A DNA stretch of 64,000 nucleotides from Armatimonadota bacterium (GCA_025998755.1 AP024674.1:496001-560000), one strand, 5' to 3'. Positions 35,430 through 44,974 are shown, numbered from the stretch's first letter. Program-made: numbers and translations. Notes: a model not told the origin generated them from the letters alone.

Positions 35430-37420
35430 GGACGCCGGCGCATCCGAAGAGTGTTCGGGTCTTTCTGGTGGCGGCGGCCGTTGCGGCCGCCGCCACGCCA
35501 TCTGCCGCCGCCGGAGAGGAGAGTGGAATGCCTGAGAAGATCGGTCCCGTCCCCATCCGGGTCTGCTCCGGCAACCTGAGCGTCTCAGAGTTCATGGATT
35601 ACTGGGGGACAGGTGGCGCGGGCCAGTTCTCGGGTGCCACGCCGGAGCAGAATGCGTTGCTGAAACGCTGCGGCGTCAGCTCGATGTGCGATTATCTTGC
35701 CTGGTGTCTCATCGAAAAGGAGCGCGGGTCCTGCGACTTCTCATTCTATCTGCGCAACCGCGAGATACTGGAGAAGGATGGACTGGGCTGGCATATCTTC
35801 GCGTGGCTTCATTTCCCGCCCAAGTGGTTCGAGGACGATCCTCGATGCGTCTGGTACAGGAACCTGGCGACGCGGGAGACCGTCCCACAGCTTTCGCTCT
35901 GGAATCCCTTCACGCTGCAACTGTATGACGAGTTCTACCGGCGTCTCGCGCAGGCCACGGAAGGGCGGCTGGACTTCATACGCCTGGCCATGCCCAGCGA
36001 GTACGGGGAGATCGGCTACTGCGCTGGGATGACTTCCTGGCTTCGGCCTCAGCCGTCCGCCAGACGGGGCTACTGGTGCGGTGACGATTTCGCCCTGGCG
36101 CACTTCCGGCGTTTCTTTCTGCAGCGTTACCGCACGCTGGATGCCCTAAATGCGGCGTGGGGAACCCGGTTCGCGACGGAAAGGGATATCTCTCCTCCCA
36201 ACGTTTCCCTGCCGTCGGCTGAGTGGCGCAGAGACGCTTTCTCCCGTAAGCGCTGGCTGGACTTCGCTGACTGGTATAATGACTGCTGGCGAGAGTTCCT
36301 GGCCAAGGCGGTTGCAGCCGTGCGCCGGCACTTCCCGGATAAGGAGATCATCATCAGCCTGGGCTACGGAAGTGAAGCGCTTCCCTACGGCAACGACCAG
36401 AGCCGCTTCATCGCCGAAATGAGCCGCCTGGGGCTTTCGGCGCAAACGCCTGGCGACATCGGCTATTTCTCCACCCGACGAGTCTCCAGTGCCTGCCGGG
36501 CCTACGGGGTGCCCTACTATACCGAGCCTCCGGGGAACGTCCCGCGCGAGCGGCAGATCTCGCGGATCTGGATGGATGCCTCCAACGGCACGCGGACCTG
36601 GTTCGATTATCCCCAGAACCTGGACCGCGCCCGGGATATCTTCGCGCGTTACGCATGCATTCTAACGGGAGACGAGCCCGTCTGCGCTCTGGCCATCTGG
36701 CTCCCGACCGCGCACCACTGGCTCCGTCCCGAGGAGGATTGGCCCAGTCAGACTCTGGACCTTGCCAATGCCATCCGGCCGTGGGCGGACTATGAGGTGG
36801 CCGATGACAGGATGCTGCGGGAGGGGGCTCTGCACCGGCTGGGTATCCGGACACTGGTTCTGACAGAGGCGGATCCGCTGGACGCTTCCTCTTACGCGGT
36901 CGTGCGGGACTGGGTGAAGAGCGGCGGAGTGCTCATCGTTCTTACCCGAGTCGCAAGCGTGACCGGCGGCGGCAAGCCGGAAGAGCTGTTGGAAGGGGAG
37001 CTTGCCGGAGAAGTGAAAGTGTCGGAGATCCCGGAGCATCCCGACACCGATCCGCCCGGGTGGCGGCGGCTCTGGGAAGCTCGGGCGCGTCCGCTGGGGA
37101 AGGGGTTCGTCCTAAATCTGCCGGAGGTATCGGAGCAACCCGCGCGTGTGCGCGCCGCAGTGGCCGCCCATTTTCACCGGCACATCTGCCGCTACGGCGC
37201 GTTGCCAGGTGCGGCCTACGTGGACACGGGGAACGATCGTCGCCTGCTTGCAACTCTGTTCCGCAGGAGGGCATTGCTATACAATCCCGGGGAACACGCG
37301 GTGTGGCTCCACGTGCGGATTTTTCCGGAAGGCGGTCAGGGGCGCCAGCCCCTCTTTGAAGAGGACATGGAGCTCGGCGCGCGCGAGATCCGCGCCGTTT
37401 CGTTGATGGGAGAGCAATAA
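35426..37420 (+). CDS. Secreted GH42/GH-A-like glycosidase, middle gene of the operon
   Basis: The 664-residue protein has an N-terminal signal peptide (SVRVFLVAAAVAAAATPSAAAG) and a GH42-like barrel: FARLAMPSEYGEIGY-type motif (IRLAMPSEYGEIGYC, about residue 185), ALNAAWGTRFATERDI and the YTEPPGNVPRE stretch with a candidate nucleophile glutamate. A Rossmann-like domain with VRDWVKSGGVLIVLTR (about residue 490) resembles the GH42 trimerisation domain. Beta-galactosidase is one reading, but the substrate is unproven. GTG at 35426 overlaps the previous stop. The next start follows its TAA directly. Confidence 0.65.
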   Translation: MRTPAHPKSVRVFLVAAAVAAAATPSAAAGEESGMPEKIGPVPIRVCSGNLSVSEFMDYWGTGGAGQFSGATPEQNALLKRCGVSSMCDYLAWCLIEKERGSCDFSFYLRNREILEKDGLGWHIFAWLHFPPKWFEDDPRCVWYRNLATRETVPQLSLWNPFTLQLYDEFYRRLAQATEGRLDFIRLAMPSEYGEIGYCAGMTSWLRPQPSARRGYWCGDDFALAHFRRFFLQRYRTLDALNAAWGTRFATERDISPPNVSLPSAEWRRDAFSRKRWLDFADWYNDCWREFLAKAVAAVRRHFPDKEIIISLGYGSEALPYGNDQSRFIAEMSRLGLSAQTPGDIGYFSTRRVSSACRAYGVPYYTEPPGNVPRERQISRIWMDASNGTRTWFDYPQNLDRARDIFARYACILTGDEPVCALAIWLPTAHHWLRPEEDWPSQTLDLANAIRPWADYEVADDRMLREGALHRLGIRTLVLTEADPLDASSYAVVRDWVKSGGVLIVLTRVASVTGGGKPEELLEGELAGEVKVSEIPEHPDTDPPGWRRLWEARARPLGKGFVLNLPEVSEQPARVRAAVAAHFHRHICRYGALPGAAYVDTGNDRRLLATLFRRRALLYNPGEHAVWLHVRIFPEGGQGRQPLFEEDMELGAREIRAVSLMGEQ

Positions 37421-40246
37421 ATGAGACTGGTTCAGGTTCTGCTGGGCGCGCTGGTTCTTGCGGCGCCGGTCTCAGGGAGCACGGAGATGGAGGCTGTCTT
37501 TCACGACGGTTTCGAGGATGAGGCGGCGTTTGCCGCCTGGGATTTTTCCAACGGGCCGGAGTTTCCGGGCGCGGCCGGGAAGTTTGAGCGCAGCGCGGAG
37601 AACGCACACTCGGGACGTTTCTCCGGGAAACTCTCCTTCGATTTCAAGGGTGGCAACTACGTCCACGCCTTCGTCCGCCTGCCCCGTGGGTTGGACATCG
37701 GCCACGTGCGCTTCTGGCTGAAGAAGGCTGTTCCCAACCGGATCACCGTCCGCGTTACGGATTCCGAGGGCCAGACGTTCCAGAAGAGCTTCGAGTACTC
37801 CTATGATGGGTGGCAGGAGGTCTCCGTGTCGCTGGATAGCTGGGCGGCCCACTGGGGAGGAGCGAATGACGGCGTGTTCCGGGGATCCCCGGTCATATTT
37901 GGTGTCATCGTCGAGAACACCGGTGTACCGGAAGGGGCGGTCTACATTGACGATGTCCGTGCCTTCCCCGGCCAGGCGGGTGAAGGCGGATCCTTCAAAA
38001 CGGTGTATACCGTGGCTCGTTTCGGAGCCGAGGAACGGTGGCGGGTCACGTCCGGCGGAGATGCCGGTGGCAGCCGCTGGCAGTCGCCGGAGCTCTACTG
38101 CGACTTCAGCCGCGGCGCCACGGCAGTCGGCATCGGGACCGATGTCGCGATGAACGGCCGGCCTCAGTCTCTTAAGCTGCGTCTGCGTTCGGATGGATCC
38201 GGGCACGAGGTCAGAGTACGCTTCGGATCGCATTTCCAGACGTTCGATCGCGTGGTCGGCAGACTGGACCGCGAAGGCGTTCTCGAGTTCACGGCTCCGA
38301 TGGGTGCGATGAAGGGGTGGCGCTTCTACGGCGGCGAGAACGACGGGATCCCGCAGTATCCTCTGCGCCTGACCGGCATCATCGTGGACCGGCGGGAGGA
38401 CGGACCACAGTCCGCTACAGTGGCGTTCGAGTCGCTGGAGGTAGAGACTCTGGTCCCGCGGGAACTGGGAGTCGTCCTGGAGCCTTCCGGGCGCGCCGTT
38501 TTCCGCAACGGCGTCTTCAAAGTCCGCCTCTTGAACTTTCTGCCTGTGAAGGCGGACGGCACTTTGCACTGGGCGGTCTATGACTGGGCTGGCCGTCCGG
38601 TGCGAAGCGGCTCCGAGCCGTTGCCCCTTGAACCTGGCATTTGCAATGAGTTCGAGGTCACCGAGCCGATGGGCGGCCGCTCCTTCCTGGAGTGCCGGTT
38701 CGAATACCGCGTGGGTGGAGAGGTATACGGTCCCCTGACCGCTACGGCCGTGGTGCCGCTGCGGCTGCAGGCGGATACGAAGCTGGATCCCTCATCCCCC
38801 TTCGGGATGGGCATCTATCTTTACCGCAATCCCGGAACACCCGAAGGATACGCTATGATGGACCGGGCGGCGGCCATGGCCGCCGCGGCGGGTGTGAAGT
38901 GGAGCCGGGAGGAGTTCCAGTGGCACCGGATCGAGTCGGAAAGAGGAAAGTTCGCCTGGGACTTCTATGACCGGCTCATCGAGAGTGCACACCGGCACGG
39001 CATCAGTATCTACGGACTGATCGCATACTGGTCCCCCTGGACCAAGCCCTACACTCAGGAAGGCATCGAGGACTATGCCCGCTTCTGCAAGGCGCTGGTC
39101 ACCCGATACCGCGATCGCATCAAGCACTGGGAGGTCTGGAACGAGCCGAACATCTTCTTCTGGTCCGGACCTAAGGAGATGTATGCGGATCTGCTCAAGG
39201 CGGCTTATGCCGCCATCAAGGAGGCGGATCCGGAAGCGTATGTCCTGGGCTGTTCCACTGCCGGGATTGACAGCGGATTCATCCAGATGGTCCTGGATGC
39301 GCTCGCGCCATTCGACATCCTGACCATTCACCCGTATCGCGGGTCGCTGAGCGAGCGCGGGTTCATGAAGGAGTTGCAGGATGTGGCCATGCTCGCTGGA
39401 AGCCGGGATGGCCAGCCCCGTCCGGTCTGGATCACGGAGATGGGACTTCCCACGCAGCTCTATGGCGGGCTCTCGGAGCGCAACCAGGCGAACTTCCTGG
39501 CGCGCTGCTACCTTTCGGCAGTGGCATCTGGGGTGGATACGAACATTTCTTGGTACAACTTCCGGGAGGACGGGGAGAATCGCTATTATAACGAGCACAA
39601 CTTCGGGGTAGTGCGTCATGCGGACCTTGCCCCCAAGCCTGGCTACCGGGCGCTGGCGACGGTCTGCCGCACGCTGGCGGGCAAGGCACTGAGCGCCGAA
39701 CTGAATCTGGGCGAAGGGCTCCTCGGCTTTGTCTTCGGGCAGGAAAGTGGCGAGCGGACGGCCGTGATCTGGTCTCCGACGCAGGACGCTGTGGTCACCC
39801 TGCGGGTCAGCTCCAGCTCAGGGACTCCCGTGGTGCGCGACCTGATGGGCGATGCCGTCAGACCGGTGCAGGCCCGCGGCCGCTGGTTGTTGCCGCTCTC
39901 GGCGGGAAGCCCTGTGTTCATTACGGGCCGGAACCTGCAAGTGAAGCCTGTCAGACCGCTGCTTTCCGTGGAAACGCGCGGCGCGGTCCGGCCCGGAGAA
40001 GAAGTGGAGGTCATCGTCCGGCAGTTCGGGGCTCCCGTGGCAGACACAGTTAGCCTTCTGCTTCCCCCCGGGTGGACGCCGAGCGGCAGACGGGGTGATT
40101 CTCCCGATCGTATGTCCTTGATAGCGAGGATCCCGGAAAACGAAACACGCGGCCGGAAGGAGATTCTCCTAAAGGTGGATGTCGGCGGCACGCAGATGGC
40201 GCTGCCGGTCGGTGTGGAGGTGATGCCGGCCGTGCTGGCGATCTAG
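37421..40246 (+). CDS. Secreted GH39/GH5-like glycosidase with N-terminal beta-sandwich domains
   Basis: The 941-residue protein has a signal peptide (RLVQVLLGALVLAAPVSGS). Carbohydrate-binding-like jelly rolls cover about residues 25-340 (HDGFEDEAAFAAWDFSNG, VYIDDVRAF). A clan GH-A barrel runs from about 460 to 770 with acid/base KHWEVWNEPNIFFWSG and nucleophile VWITEMGLPTQLYGG. Beta domains follow. The GH39/GH5 comparison rests on WNEP and WITEMG. ATG at 37421 directly follows the previous stop codon, so the three secreted enzymes are coupled. Its stop shares a CTAG with the convergent membrane gene. It probably cleaves the same plant- or microbe-derived polysaccharide. Confidence 0.75.
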   Translation: MRLVQVLLGALVLAAPVSGSTEMEAVFHDGFEDEAAFAAWDFSNGPEFPGAAGKFERSAENAHSGRFSGKLSFDFKGGNYVHAFVRLPRGLDIGHVRFWLKKAVPNRITVRVTDSEGQTFQKSFEYSYDGWQEVSVSLDSWAAHWGGANDGVFRGSPVIFGVIVENTGVPEGAVYIDDVRAFPGQAGEGGSFKTVYTVARFGAEERWRVTSGGDAGGSRWQSPELYCDFSRGATAVGIGTDVAMNGRPQSLKLRLRSDGSGHEVRVRFGSHFQTFDRVVGRLDREGVLEFTAPMGAMKGWRFYGGENDGIPQYPLRLTGIIVDRREDGPQSATVAFESLEVETLVPRELGVVLEPSGRAVFRNGVFKVRLLNFLPVKADGTLHWAVYDWAGRPVRSGSEPLPLEPGICNEFEVTEPMGGRSFLECRFEYRVGGEVYGPLTATAVVPLRLQADTKLDPSSPFGMGIYLYRNPGTPEGYAMMDRAAAMAAAAGVKWSREEFQWHRIESERGKFAWDFYDRLIESAHRHGISIYGLIAYWSPWTKPYTQEGIEDYARFCKALVTRYRDRIKHWEVWNEPNIFFWSGPKEMYADLLKAAYAAIKEADPEAYVLGCSTAGIDSGFIQMVLDALAPFDILTIHPYRGSLSERGFMKELQDVAMLAGSRDGQPRPVWITEMGLPTQLYGGLSERNQANFLARCYLSAVASGVDTNISWYNFREDGENRYYNEHNFGVVRHADLAPKPGYRALATVCRTLAGKALSAELNLGEGLLGFVFGQESGERTAVIWSPTQDAVVTLRVSSSSGTPVVRDLMGDAVRPVQARGRWLLPLSAGSPVFITGRNLQVKPVRPLLSVETRGAVRPGEEVEVIVRQFGAPVADTVSLLLPPGWTPSGRRGDSPDRMSLIARIPENETRGRKEILLKVDVGGTQMALPVGVEVMPAVLAI

Positions 40247-40803
40247 ACGGCCGGAGAATCCATGCCGGAGTGCTGGTCGCGCCAGCGTTCTGGCGGCACG
40301 TGCCGACGCAGGATCTGCATCAGGTCCTGGAAGCCGTCTATCTCGCCACGGACGGCGATGCTTCCGGTTCCTTTCAGGCGGATGAGAAGCCACGGTTCCC
40401 GTCTCTGTTCCGGACCGTGGCAGGTGCGAAGCGGCGGCAGGGCGTGCACCTCCACAGCTTCCACGCTGCTCCAGGGTTTCATTCTTCGGCTGGCCCCCCG
40501 TCCAGATGCCAGACCGGCGGGGCCAACAGTCAAACAGCAACCCGTGCTGAAGCGGAGGAGGAAAAACAGCCCGAGCGCTGCCGCCGGAATGGCAAAGTCC
40601 GCCCACGAAAGGTCCTGAGGCCGCGCGAGGCTTTTGAAGAGCAGCCACACGGCAAAAAGTATGCCCACCACGGCGCATACGGCCATCGCGGCCACCGCTC
40701 CGTCGCGGGCGGCCCGGGTGCAGAGACGGAACGTACGGATCTCCTCTGCGGCAGGCGCGTCCTTCTGCAGTTGTCCGGTGGACGTCTGGTCCGGGGTGAT
40801 CAT
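40243..40803 (-). CDS. Small membrane protein with two helices and a PH-like domain
   Basis: The 186-residue protein has a short N-terminal cytoplasmic tail, two hydrophobic helices (AAMAVCAVVGILFAVWLLF and FAIPAAALGLFFLLRF, about residues 37-76) and a soluble C-terminal domain. That domain, with LTVGPAGLASGRGA, MKPWSSVEAVEVH and PWLLIRLKGTGSIAVRG, resembles bacterial PH-like (bPH) domains. The function is unknown. ATG at 40803 is preferred over an upstream ATG at 40884, which would extend through the terminator of the next gene. Only a weak AAGGA lies about 13 bases before it. The stop overlaps that of the glycosidase gene at CTAG. Confidence 0.6.
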   Translation of the reverse strand: MITPDQTSTGQLQKDAPAAEEIRTFRLCTRAARDGAVAAMAVCAVVGILFAVWLLFKSLARPQDLSWADFAIPAAALGLFFLLRFSTGCCLTVGPAGLASGRGASRRMKPWSSVEAVEVHALPPLRTCHGPEQRREPWLLIRLKGTGSIAVRGEIDGFQDLMQILRRHVPPERWRDQHSGMDSPAV

Positions 40804-40863
40804 GGCCGTTGACTTGTCCTTAGCCTCACCGTCCGCAAATCCCTGCACAGCGCTGCAGCGCAG

Positions 40864-40898
40864 AAAAAGGGCCGGCGGCCCCAAGATGCCGCCGGCCC
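40864..40898 (-). terminator. Rho-independent terminator of the Kelch-protein gene
   Basis: Read on the minus strand, an 11-bp perfect stem (GGGCCGGCGGC with GCCGCCGGCCC) and an 8-base loop are followed by a run of five T. It lies 39 bases after the Kelch gene stop. Confidence 0.88.
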
Positions 40899-40937
40899 CC
40901 GGTCCCCCTCAGGGACGCGTTGCTGGAGAAGTTGCCT

Positions 40938-43900
40938 TCAGAAAACGGGCTGGATGTCTCCCGGAACCTGACCCTCGCGCCCTCTCAGCACGCGGATCTT
41001 CTTGCCATCCACAACCTCCGAAGTCACCACTCCGGTCACGATGAGATACTGGCCGACGAATGGGAAGGTCTCCGAGCGGATCACTTTGATGCCCTTCACC
41101 GGTCTGCCAGAGTCCACCGCCGACCCGTCGTCCAGCCAGAACGCGCCCTCGAAGAAGTCCACGTCCGTGACCTTGCCAGCCACCCGCATCAGCAGTCCCT
41201 CGGTGGAGGTTCCAAGAGTCAGCGGTTGCCCATCCGGTCCAACGTAACCGGCTCCTCCTGCGTCGCGCTGCGTGATGTTTCGGACCGGCGTGCTCCCGGC
41301 CCCCTTGATGGTGACCGTGGCCTCGCGGATCACACGCTCGCCGTTCGAGGCGGTGCCCATCCGGCCGGACACTAGCACCGTCGCTCCCAGCGGAGGAAGC
41401 ATATCGGCCGTCTCCACCCGGATGCCCGCGGTCCCGTCCGGATCCTGCATGTAGAAGAATCCGGGCTCTCCGATCGGCGACAGGGTGACCACCTTCTCAC
41501 CGGTGATCTCCACCTTCGTGCCGTCGCTCACCGTCTTTGCCTGACCGATTCCCGGGGCCTTCACCACGGTGCTGCTGAGAATCTGGCCGCGGATGGTGCG
41601 GTTCACGAGGTCGCAGGGACCCGCGTCTCCGCCGGCAAGATAGACATATCCTTGCCACTGGCCTATCGCGAACCCGCTGCGCACCACTTTGCCTTCACCC
41701 GGAACTTCCATGAGCGGATCCGCCACCCATGTGTTCGCGAGCGCCGGGTCGCCATGGAACGGGCTGAAGTAGTGGAAGACCTTGTCATACGCGCACGGCA
41801 CCGGGCCGAAGTCTCCCCCGAAGACCGCCGGAATCTGGTCCGTGCCGTCCACGATGGTGATGGCTCGCGCTCCTGATACTCCGCCAACAGGCAGGTTCGG
41901 GATCTGCTCCCAGCTGGATCCCGGTATGCTCAGGTTCAACCGGGCGCAGTTTGCGGTCTGGGTGGTGTTTGTGGAGCCGCCGAACCAGTAAGCCCACACT
42001 CCATTTGGACCGTGGTCGGCCAGCGCGGTCGCCGCTCCCTGCCGCGCGCCGAAGGGCGTGCCGGAAGGATGCGTGGACCAGGTGTCGGTCACCGGGTCGT
42101 AGACCTCGTGCGCCGGGCTGACGATTTCCCGTCCGGGGTTCTCCGGGTCCGCCATCACACCGCCCACCACGTGCAGGCGGTTCTGATACACGAAGTGGCC
42201 GGCAAAAGCCCGGGGTGTCGGCATGGGCGCGGCCGTCGACCACGTCTTGGCCACAGGGTCATAGACATACACGTTGCCGCTGGGTGGCACCCGGTCTATG
42301 CTGCCCTCCACGGGGCCATACGGCCAGTTGTCCCGCTTGTCAGGGTCAATGCGGCCGCCAACCACGTAGATCTTCTCTTTGCCCTGCGCGTCCCGCAGCA
42401 CGGCAGCCACGCCGCGAGCGAAGTTCACCGGCATCGGCGTCTCGTTCGTGCTCCACGTGTTGGTGGCCATGTCGTACACTTCGACAACATCGGTCAGAGA
42501 GTCCCTCCAGATGCTGTCCTTCGTGCCGTCCTCGCCGCCGATGACATACAGCTTAGAACCCATCTGAGCGTAAGCCACACGGGTCCGCCAGGTGGGAATG
42601 CTCTGCTGCATGTTCTCCCAGTTGCCCACCAGCGGGTTCTCCACGGGAGGGGCAGGAGGCGTGTTGGTCTTGATCAGTGTCGCCCGCACGAGCGACCCGT
42701 CCACGATTCCTCCCGGTCCCAGACCTCCGCAGACATACAGCTCGTTGCCGATGATGCCTACCGCGAACCGACCGGTGCGCGGCCGGGACTGGCCGTCCAC
42801 GATCATCCTGCTCTCCAGAGTCCATCCTTGAGCGTCAGGATGATAGATATATACGGTATCCGTGGGGGTCGAGCCGTCCGAGGATCCTCCGATCACCGCG
42901 GGATATTGCAGGGCATATCCGTTCTGTCCGATTCCCTGCAGCACCGTCGCCACGTGACCCACGCGGGCGGCGGGCATGGTCTTGATCTCTTCAAACTGCG
43001 CGAATGGGGTATCCGCGTCCCGGCGATAGGCGGTTTGAGTGGCCACCACGCCGCCGGTGCCACCGCCAAACTTGTAGATGAAGCGCGGGCTGGTGTCCTG
43101 AGTGGCCAGCGGCCGCGTCAGCACACCGGCCGGCTCTCGCTCGGGAACGGGGGAAGACACCCCCGGATCCTGCCAGCCTGCCGCGATGAATTCGTTCACC
43201 TGTCCGGTCGCGGGGTTGTCACGCCGCCCGTTGTAATACACCTCGTAAGCGACGTTGCTCGGGAAGGTGCACCCGCCGGGATCCAGCGTGCAAACCCCGT
43301 TCATCACGTGCAGGTAGGCGTCCCAGGTGCCGTTGCCGTTCTGGTCTGTGAACGGCTCGCCCACGTTCCATTCACCGTCATTGTTCTGATCGGTGAAGGG
43401 CTCAGGCACCCGCACCAGCGCGGCGCCCCATCCCGGTATTCCCTTCTTCGGTTTGGTGACGTCCCAGGTGCGGTTGAAGAAATCGTACACCTGGACGGCC
43501 TTCGAAGAGATGATCTCGGTGGTGTCTTGGTCCTCGTCTTCGTCGAAGACATCGGGGCCGATCCCCCCGATGACCACAATGTAGCGCCGCAGCGTGTCGT
43601 AAGGGTCGGGCACGACGGCGGCAGAAGCTCCCGCGCGCGGCGCGGGCATCGGCTGGTGGATGCCGCCGGTGCTCGTATCGCCAATCCAGATGTTGCGCGG
43701 GCTCTGCCCGGACAGGGGAGAGCGGTACGCTTCCACCGTTCCCACAATGTTCTGAGGCCCAGGGCCTGTCTGGCCACCGATGACCACAAGGTGCTCGAAG
43801 ACTACCACGGCCGCCACGTTATAACGCGGCGTCGGCATCGGGGGCATCACAGGGTTCCCAGAGAGTGTGGACCTGTCGGTCCAACCGCTCAAAAGGGGTC

Positions 43901-43988
43901 CTTCGGCCGCCAGGACGCCCGGAGACGCGCCCGGCAGGCAGGCGGCCGCCGCGATAGCGGCAAGGCACAACAGTGCGAATCGCTTCAT
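40938..43988 (-). CDS. Secreted Kelch-repeat propeller protein with Ca-binding-like insert and tandem OB-like module
   Basis: The 1016-residue protein has a signal peptide (FALLCLAAIAAAACLPGA) and repeated Kelch blades: glycine pairs followed by a patterned tyrosine and tryptophan (VVIGGQTGPG, YVIGGEDGTKD, YVCGGLGPGG, HVVGGVMADP). Residues 196-223 interrupt a blade with a doubled DxNxDGxW motif that resembles EF-hand/dockerin-like calcium loops. The C-terminal about 205 residues are two OB-like barrels beginning VEITGEKVV, with YMQDPDGTAGIRVE. There is no catalytic motif, so adhesion or binding is likely. ATG at 43988 follows GGAGGAG. A GC-rich structured leader lies upstream (43989-44203), and the PEP-CTERM gene precedes it on the same strand. 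Confidence 0.82.
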   Translation of the reverse strand: MKRFALLCLAAIAAAACLPGASPGVLAAEGPLLSGWTDRSTLSGNPVMPPMPTPRYNVAAVVVFEHLVVIGGQTGPGPQNIVGTVEAYRSPLSGQSPRNIWIGDTSTGGIHQPMPAPRAGASAAVVPDPYDTLRRYIVVIGGIGPDVFDEDEDQDTTEIISSKAVQVYDFFNRTWDVTKPKKGIPGWGAALVRVPEPFTDQNNDGEWNVGEPFTDQNGNGTWDAYLHVMNGVCTLDPGGCTFPSNVAYEVYYNGRRDNPATGQVNEFIAAGWQDPGVSSPVPEREPAGVLTRPLATQDTSPRFIYKFGGGTGGVVATQTAYRRDADTPFAQFEEIKTMPAARVGHVATVLQGIGQNGYALQYPAVIGGSSDGSTPTDTVYIYHPDAQGWTLESRMIVDGQSRPRTGRFAVGIIGNELYVCGGLGPGGIVDGSLVRATLIKTNTPPAPPVENPLVGNWENMQQSIPTWRTRVAYAQMGSKLYVIGGEDGTKDSIWRDSLTDVVEVYDMATNTWSTNETPMPVNFARGVAAVLRDAQGKEKIYVVGGRIDPDKRDNWPYGPVEGSIDRVPPSGNVYVYDPVAKTWSTAAPMPTPRAFAGHFVYQNRLHVVGGVMADPENPGREIVSPAHEVYDPVTDTWSTHPSGTPFGARQGAATALADHGPNGVWAYWFGGSTNTTQTANCARLNLSIPGSSWEQIPNLPVGGVSGARAITIVDGTDQIPAVFGGDFGPVPCAYDKVFHYFSPFHGDPALANTWVADPLMEVPGEGKVVRSGFAIGQWQGYVYLAGGDAGPCDLVNRTIRGQILSSTVVKAPGIGQAKTVSDGTKVEITGEKVVTLSPIGEPGFFYMQDPDGTAGIRVETADMLPPLGATVLVSGRMGTASNGERVIREATVTIKGAGSTPVRNITQRDAGGAGYVGPDGQPLTLGTSTEGLLMRVAGKVTDVDFFEGAFWLDDGSAVDSGRPVKGIKVIRSETFPFVGQYLIVTGVVTSEVVDGKKIRVLRGREGQVPGDIQPVF

Positions 43989-44203
43989 TTCAACTCCTCC
44001 GGTCTCGGCCGGGATCTAAACTCCCGACCCAGTCGGCGGGCGTCTTGGAGATCCGCCGCCCGGCGGTTCTCCGTCTCCGGCCGCGCTTTCCGGGCGGGTC
44101 CGGCCGGCTATCCTCGCGTCATTGGAAAAAAGGCGGCACGGAACTCAGAATGGCCCCGCGCCGCCCTTCAACTCCTGCTCCAGAAACTGGCGACGCAGCC
44201 CTT
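43989..44203 (-). promoter_or_regulatory. GC-rich leader of the Kelch gene with a hairpin
   Basis: Between the PEP-CTERM stop and the Kelch start, the minus strand contains a near-perfect stem (about 44057-44082: GGAGAACCGCC with GGCGGATCTCC, one mismatch) and other GC palindromes. It could be an intergenic stem or part of a leader. It does not match a riboswitch consensus I can vouch for. Confidence 0.3.
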
Positions 44204-44974
44204 CTAGGCCCGCCGCCGCAGCATGGCTCCCATACCCAGCAGGGCGCTGCCCAGAACGGCCAGAGTACCCGGCTCCGGAACCGGAATGACCTCCAGTTCG
44301 AGGATCAGGGGCGATTCGAATGCCGCCGGGAAGCCGTCATTCACGCCGGTGAACGGGTTCACGCCGTCGAACGGATCCCACATCCACCCCTGCGTGTTGC
44401 TGGTGGAATACAGGCTGAACCGAACGTTTGTGACGCCGGCCATCAGTGTGCCTGAAGGATCGGACAGCACAGAGACCGCCCGCTTCAGGTTCGGGAAGTT
44501 GTTATTGTTGGAGAATCCGGAGGGGTGGGACTGCACGTAGATGGGATTGCTCCAAGTGAACCCGCCGTTATCCGAGAACTCCACCGTATAGGTATGGTAG
44601 GCGCGGCCATCAAAGTGGTTGCCGGAGAAGACCCGGATCTGGGCCACGTCCACCGGCGCCAGCAGGTCATACTGCACCACGTTGGCGGGGTTGCCCGAGC
44701 CCGGAAAGTCGTTCAGCAGGCCGGAAAGACCGCTTGCGCTCATCAGGGCGCCGTCGGTGAATGCCGCCAGCTGATCGGCCGGGTTGGTGTTCACCGGGTG
44801 CCAGCCACCGGCCAGCAGGGTTCCGATCATCCCGCGGATGACCGAGTCGGACGTGGGCTGCAAGGCGAGCGAAGGCTCGTCAACCGACTGATAGACCGTG
44901 ACGGTGTACGCTCCAGCTGGAGCCGCAGCCATCAGGACCGCCAGAGCGGCGCAGAGAAGAATGCTCTTGCGCAT
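44204..44974 (-). CDS. PEP-CTERM sorted secreted protein
   Basis: The 256-residue protein has a signal peptide (SILLCAALAVLMAAAPAGA) and ends with the exosortase sorting signal VPEPGTLAVLGSALLGMGAMLRR: PEP box, one helix, arginine tail. Such proteins are cut and anchored or released at the surface by an exosortase. The body is a beta-rich domain with FSGNHFDGRAYHTYTVEFSDNG, like discoidin/F5-8-type folds in extracellular matrix proteins, and FSLYSTSNTQGW. No exosortase gene is in the window. ATG at 44974 follows AAGGAG. A TATAAT box lies at 45170-45175 on the minus strand without a good -35. Confidence 0.9.
   Translation of the reverse strand: MRKSILLCAALAVLMAAAPAGAYTVTVYQSVDEPSLALQPTSDSVIRGMIGTLLAGGWHPVNTNPADQLAAFTDGALMSASGLSGLLNDFPGSGNPANVVQYDLLAPVDVAQIRVFSGNHFDGRAYHTYTVEFSDNGGFTWSNPIYVQSHPSGFSNNNNFPNLKRAVSVLSDPSGTLMAGVTNVRFSLYSTSNTQGWMWDPFDGVNPFTGVNDGFPAAFESPLILELEVIPVPEPGTLAVLGSALLGMGAMLRRRA

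Noticed and set aside
33654-35501. Minus-strand frame of 615 codons opposite the first glycosidase
   Set aside because: No recognisable motif, no ribosome site, and the plus-strand gene has a clear GH-A pattern.
43989-44203. Cyclic-di-GMP (GEMM) riboswitch before the Kelch gene
   Set aside because: There are GC stems, but the conserved core bases I would expect were not found.
42012-44207. Plus-strand frame of 731 codons opposite the Kelch gene
   Set aside because: Arginine/histidine-rich shadow composition; the minus strand encodes Kelch blades and a signal peptide.
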